Assembly: GCA_949443285.1 (NCBI GenBank)
Contig: CASSLW010000002.1
Location: 124,001 to 188,000, forward strand
Direction: 5' to 3'
From: an uncultured Clostridia bacterium
GTDB lineage: Bacteria > Bacillota > Clostridia > TANB77 > CAG-508
DNA: 64,000 bases
A program made the position numbers and the translations under genes. The notes beneath the pieces are model-generated. The model did not search any database and was not told the DNA's origin. It saw only the letters and a program-made list of their open reading frames with translations. This document shows positions 29,860-38,299 of this stretch, one piece after another. The stretch's first letter is position 1. Every line of letters begins with the position of its first letter.

Positions 29860-31593
29860 CTATGTCTTATTAAATCTAAGTTTTTCACTTTTAAAATGAT
29901 GATAATATTCTGTTGTAGAACTTTCTCCTTCAATTTCTTCTCTAAATAATTCATTTTGTGTTTCATCTAAAAAGTTATATGAAAAATGAATATATATATT
30001 TTTATACCCATCTACTGTTTCAGCCATAATATTTATTCTATTAAATATTTTCTTTAAGGTGGCATTTGTTAAATTATTAAAATCTAAATTATCTAACATT
30101 TCATGATATTCATTATATTTAAATTCCATTCTTTCTATATCAGTATTGATATTATTGTATTTATTTTCTAATATTTTAATTTCTCTTAATTCAGATGTTA
30201 GTAATTTTAGTTGCTCTAAATACATTTCTTCATCTAAAAGTTTTTTATTTTTTTCTTGTCTTATCTCTATTATTTGTAAATTTATATCTTCTGTTCTTTT
30301 TCTTAAATATTGAATATCTATTTTCTTTTTTTCTAAATTTTTCTTTTCTATATATAAATTTAAAATATAGGAATCATCCTGTTTTTGTTTTTTCTTTAAT
30401 TCTTTCTTTATAAATTCTAATAATTCATCTTCAGGTAAAGAATATCTACCTTTACATATTTTATTTCCATGTCTATCATAATTTAGACAAAGCCATTCAT
30501 AACCTCTATCAATTTTTATGCCATTTTTTCCTTTAACTTTTTTTCTTTTTTTTCTATAAAATCTTGCTCCACATTGTTTACAAAAGATTAACGATGAAAA
30601 AATATTTTTATTAGAATAACCAATTTTTTCTTCTAATAAGTTTTTTCTTCTTTCATTTTTTATTTTATTTTTCTTATCCCATACTTCATCACTTATAATT
30701 CTTAATTCCTCTTTGTGAACTACTATTTGTTCTTCTTCTGGAATTTCCTTTACATATCCTCTTGTAATATCTATTGATTCTGTTTTATGATTAACTACAT
30801 CTCCAATACAAATAGGGTTGTTCAAAATTCTACTTACTGTTGTTGAATTCCATTTTTTTCCCTTTCTAGTTTTAATATCTTGATTATTTAATTGAAATGC
30901 AATACCTTCTTTTCCTAATAGTTTTTCTGTATATAGATAAAAAATATAATCTAATATAGCTTCTTCTTTATCATTTATTTCTAACATACCAATATCTTCA
31001 TCTTCTTTTTTTATTAATGTACTTTTATCAGCTTTGTCATTATCCTTTTTATCCCATTTAAACTTATAACCATAAGGGGCTGGTCCACTCCAACCACCTT
31101 TTTTATGTAATCTACCTAATTTCCATTTAAACCTTTCAGACCTCATTTGATTTTCTCTTTCTGCACTTGCAAATAGTACAGTTAATAATAAATCATTTTC
31201 AGGATTTATTGAATTTAAGTTTTCTTTTCTAAAATATACATTAACACCTTTCATTCTTAAATCTTTTATAATTTTTATTCCATCTTCTGTACATCTTGCA
31301 AATCTTGATGTATCTTCTACATATATTTTAGTAAACTTTCTATCTAGTCCATCTTTTACCATCTGTTTAAAGGCTTCTCTATGTATATAATCTTTTCCAC
31401 TAATACCTTCATCTACATACATACCTTTTTTATATTGTTTTTCACCATTTTTCTTATAAAATACACCACATTCAGCTAAAACATCTCCTTCTCTTTCTAT
31501 TATTTCCTGCCATTGTTCTTGGTGTTCCACTAATGCTTTTAACTGTTGTTTTAAGACAGTAGATACTCTTGAATAAGATATTGATATGTCCAT
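29860..31593 (-). CDS. Large serine recombinase (integrase) of the element
   Basis: The 577-residue protein has the catalytic serine in SYSRVST near the N-terminus and the resolvase-domain arginines in VEDTSRFARC. The recombinase domain follows (GPAPYGYKF and later GIAFQLNNQDIKTRKGKKWN). A zinc ribbon (CKQCGARF ... CLNYDRHGNKICKG) and a coiled-coil-rich C-terminal region with Lys/Glu-rich helices complete the large-serine-integrase layout. It lies 54 bases inside the left boundary and presumably catalyses integration into and excision from virB4. GGGGGG precedes the ATG. Confidence 0.95.
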   Translation of the reverse strand: MDISISYSRVSTVLKQQLKALVEHQEQWQEIIEREGDVLAECGVFYKKNGEKQYKKGMYVDEGISGKDYIHREAFKQMVKDGLDRKFTKIYVEDTSRFARCTEDGIKIIKDLRMKGVNVYFRKENLNSINPENDLLLTVLFASAERENQMRSERFKWKLGRLHKKGGWSGPAPYGYKFKWDKKDNDKADKSTLIKKEDEDIGMLEINDKEEAILDYIFYLYTEKLLGKEGIAFQLNNQDIKTRKGKKWNSTTVSRILNNPICIGDVVNHKTESIDITRGYVKEIPEEEQIVVHKEELRIISDEVWDKKNKIKNERRKNLLEEKIGYSNKNIFSSLIFCKQCGARFYRKKRKKVKGKNGIKIDRGYEWLCLNYDRHGNKICKGRYSLPEDELLEFIKKELKKKQKQDDSYILNLYIEKKNLEKKKIDIQYLRKRTEDINLQIIEIRQEKNKKLLDEEMYLEQLKLLTSELREIKILENKYNNINTDIERMEFKYNEYHEMLDNLDFNNLTNATLKKIFNRINIMAETVDGYKNIYIHFSYNFLDETQNELFREEIEGESSTTEYYHHFKSEKLRFNKT

Positions 31594-31702
31594 ACTATCC
31601 CCCCTTTCTCTTGCATTGCTTGATATACCTGATTTTCCAAGACATCATATTAACATAAATTATAAATTTAAAACAACTCCATCTTGTAATTTTTTATCAA
31701 AT

Positions 31703-32209
31703 TTATTGATTCCTTTTATGTCTTTTTATTCCTTCTATAATTTCATTTTCTGCTGTATGAAATAATATTGATAAAATCATATTATTTGAATTGTCAATAG
31801 TATCTAAATTTTCCTTCATGAAATGCACATTTACTTTATGAACTCTTAAATCTTCAATTAATTCCATTGGATTAAATCCCAATATTCTATTATCTATATT
31901 AAATACACCACATTTCACAAATATAGATGTATCTTCTATTAGTATTTGATTAAATTCGCCATATTTTGCTTCATCTAACATGGTAATAAATGAATTTTTA
32001 TTATCTATAATTTCTTTTTTATAAGTTCCTTCATCTATAAACATTCCATGTAACTTTTCTGTTTCTTCTGTTTTCCTAGTTAATATTCCTGTTTCTGCAA
32101 TTTCATAATCTCTTTCTTTTGCAAACTGCATTAATTCTTCTTTTTGTTTTTGTAATGCTTTTTCTTGATTTTTTCTTGGTAATCTACCATATTTAATTAC
32201 TTTATTCAT
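31703..32209 (-). CDS. Resolvase-domain protein lacking the catalytic serine
   Basis: The 168-residue protein resembles the catalytic domain of the adjacent integrase in the same order: IKYGRLPRKNQEK versus ISYSRVSTVLKQQ, GMFIDEGTY versus GMYVDEGISG, LIEDTSIFVKC versus YVEDTSRFARC, and NVHFMKENLDTIDNSNN versus NVYFRKENLNSINPEND. The nucleophilic Ser is Gly and a key Arg of the SRF motif is Ile. There is no DNA-binding C-terminal domain. It cannot be a recombinase by itself. It could heterodimerise with the integrase to regulate it or act in direction control (inference), or be a decayed duplicate. Confidence 0.8.
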   Translation of the reverse strand: MNKVIKYGRLPRKNQEKALQKQKEELMQFAKERDYEIAETGILTRKTEETEKLHGMFIDEGTYKKEIIDNKNSFITMLDEAKYGEFNQILIEDTSIFVKCGVFNIDNRILGFNPMELIEDLRVHKVNVHFMKENLDTIDNSNNMILSILFHTAENEIIEGIKRHKRNQ

Positions 32210-32230
32210 AACTTATCTCTCCTTTTATAT

Positions 32231-32497
32231 TTATTTATCACTATTCATTATTTGGTTGTATCTATTATTTTCAATATCTTTTTGAAAATTACTTATTCTT
32301 GCTTTTCGTGTTCGTGGTTTCCACCACAAATTTACTTTCTTACCTTTTGCTTCTTCTTCAATGATTAGTTTCTTTAATTCTCTATCACTGATTTCAATTC
32401 CTGTTGTTTTAAATCTTTTATATTGTGATCTTGGTATAACATCTAAAATATAAATATCTGTTGACCATAGTTTCTTATCTATATAGTATCTTCCCAT
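32231..32497 (-). CDS. Hypothetical basic protein (88 aa)
   Basis: I do not recognise the family. The product starts MGRYYIDKKLWSTDIYILDV, has a basic segment NLWWKPRTRKARISNF and a helical C-terminus. It overlaps the end of the upstream gene by 23 bases, implying co-translation. The basic Trp/Arg patch suggests nucleic-acid contact, but this is a guess. Confidence 0.55.
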   Translation of the reverse strand: MGRYYIDKKLWSTDIYILDVIPRSQYKRFKTTGIEISDRELKKLIIEEEAKGKKVNLWWKPRTRKARISNFQKDIENNRYNQIMNSDK

Positions 32498-33008
32498 CTT
32501 CTGTTACCCCCTTTACAGTTTTATCTAAAACACGTTTCCACTTTTTCCATTTGTACTCATAATGCACAAAATATACTTTTAGACCCCTATTTAAAATACT
32601 TCTTACTTTATCTAAAAACTCCGCTTCTGTTAAATACTTCGCTAAATGTTTGTTTTCAGATGTAAAACTATTACTTCCATCTATTACTTCCATATCAATT
32701 AAGGTTTCATTTATAAAATATTCCCTCTCTAGGTTTATATCTTTTTCAATAGGTTTCCATTTATACTCTGGTTTACCTGTAAACTCATCAACAGTAAATC
32801 TATTTCTAACAAATTGTATTCCATGATTTACAGTTTCAACTTGATGAAAAACAGATACATATAAATCTTGATTAGAATATTCTTTTAGTTGTTGGTCTAG
32901 TTCATCTTTTGTTAATTCTACTAAACCATCTCCATATTCTTCTAAATTAAATGTTATTTCTCTAAAAATAACTTCATTATCTTTATTTTCTATTAAATAT
33001 TTACTCAC
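32475..33008 (-). CDS. Hypothetical protein (177 aa)
   Basis: GTG at 33006-33008 is preferred (AAGGAG nine bases upstream); an in-frame TTG six bases earlier is too close to that site. The sequence is acidic at the start (VIFREITFNLEEYGDGLVEL) and ends with an aromatic-basic region (VYFVHYEYKWKKWKRVLDK). No family was recognised. It is part of a short operon with 32231-32497 and lies downstream of the Rep-like gene. Confidence 0.55.
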   Translation of the reverse strand: MSKYLIENKDNEVIFREITFNLEEYGDGLVELTKDELDQQLKEYSNQDLYVSVFHQVETVNHGIQFVRNRFTVDEFTGKPEYKWKPIEKDINLEREYFINETLIDMEVIDGSNSFTSENKHLAKYLTEAEFLDKVRSILNRGLKVYFVHYEYKWKKWKRVLDKTVKGVTEDGKILYR

Positions 33009-33123
33009 AATCAATTTCTCCTTTATATTTAAAATTTTAAATTTATCTTATTAGTTTTAAGATATGTCAAGGGTTTTATATGTTTAGTGCAATGTATATA
33101 AATTACTTACACTAAACATATAA

Positions 33124-34302
33124 CTAACCAATATAACCTTCCTCTGTAATACAATTTTCTGCAAGGGTGAAGTTTGGTATCTGTTCATAAGTTGTCTGTT
33201 GCCCATCTAACCAAGTTTCACTATAAGTTAAGGGATTCACACCAAGTTCCTCTAACTTCTTAATATATCTGTTAAATTTAGAATAGTTAGGTTTATTCCC
33301 TTTGTTTTTAGGTTTACTATAAATTCTTCTAGTTTCTGTATAACCTATTTTATTGATACTTGATAATACCTTGCATAAATTGTCCTTCATATCCTTTCTT
33401 TCATCACTTTCTTTTACTTTATTTAGTGCTATATCAATTCTGTAAAAAGGTTGTGTAAAATATACTTGTTTTGCATAATATGTAAATAATTCATCTGCTG
33501 TATCTTTATTTTTATAATTACATATTTCTTTAGTTGTACCATCTCTATTTTTTAAAGAATGAAGTTTTCCATTTTTTACCCTAACTTCAAATCTAATAAG
33601 ATTCGTGTTCTGTTTATATTGCTCTAAACTTATCTTTTTCTGCCTATATTTATTAAGTTGTTCCTTATCTTTATTGTAAATTACAAATTCAACTGTTTTA
33701 TTAGATGAAGATTTATATGCTACCATATACTTACTTTCTGTATCTTCTAACACTTCAAATTTATAGTTATCTTTTACAATACTTCTTGTTGCCACTCTAT
33801 CTATAATTTCCCTAATAAGGCAGTATTCTTCAAAATTATGGTATCTATAATCTCTTTTGTAATCTATCCTCATAAGTAATATATAATTATCCAGTTTATC
33901 TATGTATTCTTGTGGAATCTTAAAATGCTCTTTCATAACCTCTTTAATGTTTCTAATAATTATGTCTTGGTCTGTACCTAATACATGATGATGTGGTAAT
34001 TGAATAAATAGGCATTTTGTATTACTTCTATAATGGAAACTATATCCTCTACACTTACTAGAATATGTATAAATATTCATAGTATATTGCTCTCCATTCT
34101 CATATATTGTAACTTTCTCAACTTTTCTACGAGATATCTTCTCTATATAGTGAAATAGTTGACAGAAATAATCATCATCTATCCATTCAGGTAGACATAT
34201 TTTAAGTTGCATTGTATCAACTTCTCCAGTATCAATCATATCCATTATTTCTTCTAATGTAAGTACCCTGCTTACACCAAATTCATCTTTTTTTATAACC
34301 AT
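33124..34302 (-). CDS. Putative replication initiator of the element
   Basis: The 392-residue protein has FIQLPHHHVLG, YILLMRIDYKRDYR, VEFVIYNKDKEQLNKYRQ and LIRFEVRVKNGKLHSLK. This layout of a conserved His-rich strand, an RID-type strand and the YNK...RFEVR block resembles phage and plasmid replication initiators of the filamentous-phage gene II/CRI kind or Rep_trans-like families. The assignment is tentative. The 180-base AT-rich gap upstream (34303-34486) could hold its origin. In an element without a classical relaxase such a Rep could also serve in mobilisation. Confidence 0.45.
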   Translation of the reverse strand: MVIKKDEFGVSRVLTLEEIMDMIDTGEVDTMQLKICLPEWIDDDYFCQLFHYIEKISRRKVEKVTIYENGEQYTMNIYTYSSKCRGYSFHYRSNTKCLFIQLPHHHVLGTDQDIIIRNIKEVMKEHFKIPQEYIDKLDNYILLMRIDYKRDYRYHNFEEYCLIREIIDRVATRSIVKDNYKFEVLEDTESKYMVAYKSSSNKTVEFVIYNKDKEQLNKYRQKKISLEQYKQNTNLIRFEVRVKNGKLHSLKNRDGTTKEICNYKNKDTADELFTYYAKQVYFTQPFYRIDIALNKVKESDERKDMKDNLCKVLSSINKIGYTETRRIYSKPKNKGNKPNYSKFNRYIKKLEELGVNPLTYSETWLDGQQTTYEQIPNFTLAENCITEEGYIG

Positions 34303-34486
34303 TTTTTGTCATCTCCTTTCTTATATAAATTTAGGTTTAATCTGTTACAAACCAGTTATATGTGATATATGAAGTGTTGTATCAGTTTAACCAGTTTTTA
34401 AACCCTTAAAAGTGTATTTATATCAACATATATTGTGGATTTATGTATTTAAAATAGTGTCTTGTAATAGGTAATTACTAGGTAAA

Positions 34487-34708
34487 TCATTTTAGATTAT
34501 CCACAAAGTATGCTATATATTTTGATATTATATTGACTTTAGTTCTGATACTAAATGTATCAATAACAAGTTTTTCCTCTATTTCAAGACTATCTTTAGA
34601 TGTTAGTTCTCCATTTTGAACTTTATCTGCAATGTCTTTCATCTCCTGTATGTTACTTTCCATTTCTTCTAGTAACATTTTTAGTCCTCTTGGCTTCATA
34701 GATTTCAT
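34487..34708 (-). CDS. Small helical protein (73 aa)
   Basis: Starts MKSMKPRGLKMLLEEMESNI, predicted almost entirely alpha-helical with heptad-like hydrophobic spacing, ending KYIAYFVDNLK. AGGAGATG precedes the ATG. It lies upstream of the Rep-like gene and divergent from the DUF6076 gene. Function unknown; a small regulator or dimer is plausible. Confidence 0.55.
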   Translation of the reverse strand: MKSMKPRGLKMLLEEMESNIQEMKDIADKVQNGELTSKDSLEIEEKLVIDTFSIRTKVNIISKYIAYFVDNLK

Positions 34709-34776
34709 CTCCTTTCTTTATAAACTTCTTGACAAATACTTCGAAATATTATATACTACCATTAAACAATATATCG

Positions 34777-34910
34777 GTTGTTACTATATTAAGTAAAAAA
34801 TAAATACTTTAATCAAGTAACAACTAACATATTTTGTATTGGTTGTATATATATTATCACAATATGCTTATCTTGTCAACACCTTTTTCAAAATTTTTTA
34901 GTTGTTACTA
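34777..34910. promoter_or_regulatory. Three GTTGTTACTA operator-like sites in a divergent promoter region
   Basis: Direct copies at 34777-34786 and 34901-34910 and an inverted copy AGTAACAACTA at 34816-34826. The rightmost copy lies in the TTTCAA-N17-TATAAA promoter of the plus-strand gene at 34931. The pattern fits a repressor that controls both divergent transcripts. Confidence 0.5.
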
Positions 34911-34930
34911 TAAAAAAAGGGGGAAACACA

Positions 34931-35893
34931 TTGAAACCACTGATAAAAATTAAATATGATAAATTGAAATATGTTGAATATATTTCATATAAAAGTATGG
35001 AAAAACATTTTGATTTTGGATATTCATTATTAAACTTTATATGTGCAAATATTAAAGAAACAATAAACAACTCTGATGATGTTGTTAAGGAATTAGAAAA
35101 CTTATCTGAAAATGATGATTACTTTATCTTTAATGTATTTTATTCAGATGAGATTAAAAGACAATTAGAAAATCCTACTTTAGATAATGCTGAAAAAGAT
35201 AGAAGAATTAAAAAGATATTAGATTATATGGAAAAGACACAACTTACATTTTCTACTATTATTGACTTCTGTTTCTTATATAATGCTGATGTAACTGGTT
35301 ATGATAGGGGTATAGATAGATTTATATTTATATGTAATAAATTAAATTATGCTATTAGTCAACCTAAATATACATTTGCTACATTTGATATAAATAAACA
35401 GGATAAATTAAATATTAAAGATGTAGATTTTGAAACATTAGATAAAGAATATATTGATTTTAAATTAAATAATAGGAATCTAAACAGATTTGATGGTGCT
35501 TCCTATACTTGTGATAGTATAGATGAGTTCTTTTCTATCTGTATGCTAACTATTTTTGACAGACATTATATTATTTCAAGATGTAAAAACTGTGGTAAGT
35601 TATTTGTACCTTGTAAGAAAAATGATGCCTTGTACTGTGATAGAATAAGTCCTCAAAAAGATACTAAAACTTGTAAACAATATGCTAGTAAAAAACCTAA
35701 AGGGGTACAAGAATTATACAGAAAAATTTATCTTAAAAAGATTGCAAGGGTTAATAGAAATAAAGATAACTATACTCTAAAGAATGAATTTGAAACTTGG
35801 AAAACACAGGCTGACAAATTAAAGGCTGATTTAAGTAATAACATTATTACAGATGATGACTTTGAAAAATGGTTACTAGAAAATGATAAATAA
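34931..35893 (+). CDS. DUF6076-like protein with zinc-ribbon motif
   Basis: The 320-residue protein starts at TTG behind a GGGGG ribosome site. The N-terminal two thirds are helical and acidic. The C-terminal part has SRCKNCGKLFVPCKKNDALYC followed by KTCKQYASKK, a zinc-finger pattern typical of DUF6076 proteins that are common in clostridial mobile elements. It is one of only two plus-strand genes in the element. Function unknown. Confidence 0.65.
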   Translation: MKPLIKIKYDKLKYVEYISYKSMEKHFDFGYSLLNFICANIKETINNSDDVVKELENLSENDDYFIFNVFYSDEIKRQLENPTLDNAEKDRRIKKILDYMEKTQLTFSTIIDFCFLYNADVTGYDRGIDRFIFICNKLNYAISQPKYTFATFDINKQDKLNIKDVDFETLDKEYIDFKLNNRNLNRFDGASYTCDSIDEFFSICMLTIFDRHYIISRCKNCGKLFVPCKKNDALYCDRISPQKDTKTCKQYASKKPKGVQELYRKIYLKKIARVNRNKDNYTLKNEFETWKTQADKLKADLSNNIITDDDFEKWLLENDK

Positions 35894-35895
35894 AG

Positions 35896-35924
35896 AAATG
35901 TGGGTACTAACTATACCCACATTT
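35896..35924. terminator. Bidirectional terminator between convergent genes
   Basis: A perfect 11-bp stem AAATGTGGGTA/TACCCACATTT with T-runs suitable for both directions. Confidence 0.85.
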
Positions 35925-35927
35925 TTA

Positions 35928-36635
35928 TTATGCCACCATCTCTTTTAATTCCCTCTTATATAAGTAATAACTGTTTCTTGATATTCCAATTAATTTTATA
36001 CATTCTATATCTGATAAAGTACCATCAAAATCTTTAGAATATTTTATTATTAAAGGTTTAGTTTCTTTTTCTTTTTTAGTTGTTAGTTTAGTTCCTTTAG
36101 TCAAACCTATTTGTTTACCATCTAATCTTGCTGTCAATATTCCTTCACTTGTTCTAGTATGTAAATCTTTTACTTCTTTTTCTGCTTGGTCGAATGCTTT
36201 TTTAATCTGTTCCTTTGCTAATGCTAATGTATATTTATTTAATGCTGATATAATAGTTTGCATTAATTCATCTGTTGCCTTATTTCCTGTATTTAATACA
36301 ATATTAATTTGATTATCTAGGGCTTTTCTATATACCTCTGTATTAATATATCCCTCTTTTAGAAATATTAGATTTATGCCTTTATTGAATAAATCTTCAT
36401 ACAGATTACAACCTTCTTCTGAATTTCTACTCATTCTTGAAACACTATCAAAAATTAATGTATCTCCTTTTTTTATTATCTTTAGTAGATTTTCAAATTC
36501 TTTTCTTCCTTCTAATTTAGTTCCAGTGTATGTTTCTCTAATTATTCTTGCATTAGGATATTTTGCTAATATATTTCTAACTTGTCTTTCTATATTTTGC
36601 TTTCTTGTACTAATTCTTCCAACTCCATATTCCAT
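35928..36635 (-). CDS. Small serine recombinase (resolvase/invertase family)
   Basis: The 235-residue protein has the catalytic serine in GVGRISTRKQNIERQ, the resolvase strand TLIFDSVSRMSRNSEEG with conserved Arg, and a C-terminal DNA-binding region (TLSDIECIKLIGISRNSYYLYKREL). A long helical linker and a TKGTKLTTKKEKETK segment lie between. The repeated sites at 36663-36768 directly upstream look like its recombination or autoregulatory site. It likely resolves multimers or inverts DNA rather than integrating the island. Confidence 0.88.
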   Translation of the reverse strand: MEYGVGRISTRKQNIERQVRNILAKYPNARIIRETYTGTKLEGRKEFENLLKIIKKGDTLIFDSVSRMSRNSEEGCNLYEDLFNKGINLIFLKEGYINTEVYRKALDNQINIVLNTGNKATDELMQTIISALNKYTLALAKEQIKKAFDQAEKEVKDLHTRTSEGILTARLDGKQIGLTKGTKLTTKKEKETKPLIIKYSKDFDGTLSDIECIKLIGISRNSYYLYKRELKEMVA

Positions 36636-36662
36636 AATTTAATTTCTCCTACCTCTTTATTA

Positions 36663-36768
36663 GTACCAAATCTAACCTTCGTTTCTTTTGGTACAGTTAG
36701 CTTAACACAGCTCTCCCAAGCTATTCAATAGCTTTTGGTACATTTTTTTAAATCGTTACTTTTGGTAC
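36663..36768. promoter_or_regulatory. Res-like array of CTTTTGGTAC sites
   Basis: Direct copies at 36685-36694, 36732-36741 and 36759-36768 and an inverted GTACCAAA at 36663-36670. They lie just upstream of the small serine recombinase, as res subsites and resolvase operators do. Confidence 0.6.
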
Positions 36769-36839
36769 TAATTGCATGACTTATAAATAGGTTTAAAGCT
36801 ATAATTATGTATTATAAGAAACTACTTCACAATAAGTAA

Positions 36840-36872
36840 AAATAGTAGGTACATCTCATGTATCTACTATTT
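36840..36872 (-). terminator. Terminator hairpin
   Basis: AAATAGTAG/CTACTATTT plus inner ACAT/ATGT pairs, with flanking A/T runs, just beyond the stop of the 36878-37348 gene. A close copy lies at 37429-37455. Confidence 0.7.
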
Positions 36873-36877
36873 TTATT

Positions 36878-37348
36878 TTATTTTTTACATACAGTTTCTT
36901 TAATAGTAATTATAACTCCGTTATCTTCTACATCTTGTGTTGATTCTTTATAGTAATCAATTTCTATACTTCTTTCTGTATCATCATTAAAAATTTGTGT
37001 AATTCCAATAAAGTCTTTATATTTCTTTATTCTCTGTGTATAAGTGAGATTTTCTACTGTTTGCTTAAATTCTTCTCCATTGCATATTGCATTTTCTAAA
37101 TCTGCCTCTTGTTCAAAATCTGTATAATCTATTCTGTTATTATCTAACCATTCCTTTAATAGTGCTATTTCAAATTCTTCTGCAACTTCATATTCTGATA
37201 TATCTTCTTTATCTTCTATTGTAAGTCCACTAGAGAAGTTCAAAATTGTTTGAATATTACAGACATTATAATATACTATATTTTCTCTCGGAATCTCTAT
37301 AACATCTCCATTTGCAAAAACAAGTCCTAATTTTACAAGTCTTTTCAT
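36878..37348 (-). CDS. Hypothetical acidic protein (156 aa)
   Basis: Starts MKRLVKLGLVFANGDVIEIP and carries EIALLKEWLDNNRIDYTDFE. It is strongly acidic and apparently soluble. No family was recognised. It is bounded downstream by the terminator at 36840-36872 and upstream by the related hairpin at 37429-37455, so it is probably transcribed on its own or by read-through from the AAA+/DnaJ-C-like cassette. Confidence 0.5.
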   Translation of the reverse strand: MKRLVKLGLVFANGDVIEIPRENIVYYNVCNIQTILNFSSGLTIEDKEDISEYEVAEEFEIALLKEWLDNNRIDYTDFEQEADLENAICNGEEFKQTVENLTYTQRIKKYKDFIGITQIFNDDTERSIEIDYYKESTQDVEDNGVIITIKETVCKK

Positions 37349-37428
37349 TTAATCTCCTTCTTTCTAATTCTTTATTATTCCTTCATTAATATTTTATTAA
37401 AAAAATTTACTAACTTAAAAATCAAAAA

Positions 37429-37455
37429 TAGTAGGTACATCTCCTGTATCTACTA
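37429..37455 (-). terminator. Terminator hairpin, copy of the one at 36840
   Basis: TAGTAG/CTACTA with inner ACA/TGT, at the stop of the DnaJ-C-like gene. The word TAGTAGGTACATCTC is shared with the 36840 hairpin, suggesting a duplicated module end. Confidence 0.65.
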
Positions 37456-37839
37456 CCTTATTATTATTTTAATTATTAAATTACTATATCTATCCTTCAT
37501 ATAGTTGCCTTTTCCTTCTAATACAATATCTTGTCCGTTCTTTATGCCTGATGGAATATTAAATTGTATATTTGTTTCTATCTCTTTATGAAATCTGTTT
37601 AATTTTGTATATGTTAATGTTTTAGTACAACCAGTTATTGCTTCATCTTTAGTTATTGTATATCTTTCTTGAATATTACTTGGTGTTATTATTTCTACTT
37701 CTCTGCCACCATCTATAAAATTAAGTTCAAAATTATTTGTAAAATATTCTTCCTTATTTAATTCAGGACTAGGTTGTAATTTCTGTCTAAATTTAGTTGC
37801 CCTGTCTAATAAATCTTGTATATCCTCTAAATTACTCAT
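37453..37839 (-). CDS. DnaJ C-terminal-domain-like protein without J domain
   Basis: About 128 residues from ATG 37837-37839 (AAGGAG nine bases upstream; the ATG at 37857 overlaps the site). The C-terminal part reads TITKDEAITGCTKTLTYTKL ... FNIPSGIKNGQDIVLEGKGN, closely following the substrate-binding C-terminal domain of DnaJ/CbpA (DAxxGxxxxL, IPxGxxxGxxxRLxGxG). There is no J domain or zinc region. It sits downstream of an AAA+ ATPase gene and may present substrates to it (inference). Confidence 0.65.
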   Translation of the reverse strand: MSNLEDIQDLLDRATKFRQKLQPSPELNKEEYFTNNFELNFIDGGREVEIITPSNIQERYTITKDEAITGCTKTLTYTKLNRFHKEIETNIQFNIPSGIKNGQDIVLEGKGNYMKDRYSNLIIKIIIR

Positions 37840-37875
37840 TTTCTTTTTCTCCTTCATCTAAATTGTGCCTTCAAA

Positions 37876-38283
37876 TTACTTATACCTTTTATATTCTCCT
37901 TTTTCTTTTAGTGCATTTATCAAATCTTCATCATCAAAATTATTTCCATCATTATTATAATGTTTTAAGAATAAATCATAATTTCTTGCTACATACTTTA
38001 TACCTTCTTCTAATTCTTGTTTCTGTTCTTCTGTTATGTCAGGAGTTTTTGCTATGATTTTAGGTTTAGGAGAAATTGTTACTACTATAATATATCTGTT
38101 CCAGTATTCAGCTCTGCCAATTATTATATTAGGTTTTTCTTTTGATATTTTGGCAAAATCCCATTTACTCCATATATCTACTTTTAATCCTGTTCTTCTA
38201 CTATTTAAAGTTGCAGTCCAGTCAAAGAATGTGTCTAGTAAATCTGTATTATTAAAATCTAATATTTTAATTTCTTGTTTCAT
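37876..38283 (-). CDS. Hypothetical protein (135 aa)
   Basis: Starts MKQEIKILDFNNTDLLDTFF and contains IIIGRAEYWNRYIIVVTISPKPK, followed by an acidic helical C-terminus. No family was recognised. It lies between the AAA+ gene and the DnaJ-C-like gene with 16-36-base gaps, so it is probably part of the same operon and function. Confidence 0.5.
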   Translation of the reverse strand: MKQEIKILDFNNTDLLDTFFDWTATLNSRRTGLKVDIWSKWDFAKISKEKPNIIIGRAEYWNRYIIVVTISPKPKIIAKTPDITEEQKQELEEGIKYVARNYDLFLKHYNNDGNNFDDEDLINALKEKGEYKRYK

Positions 38284-38299
38284 TTACTACCTCTTTTCT

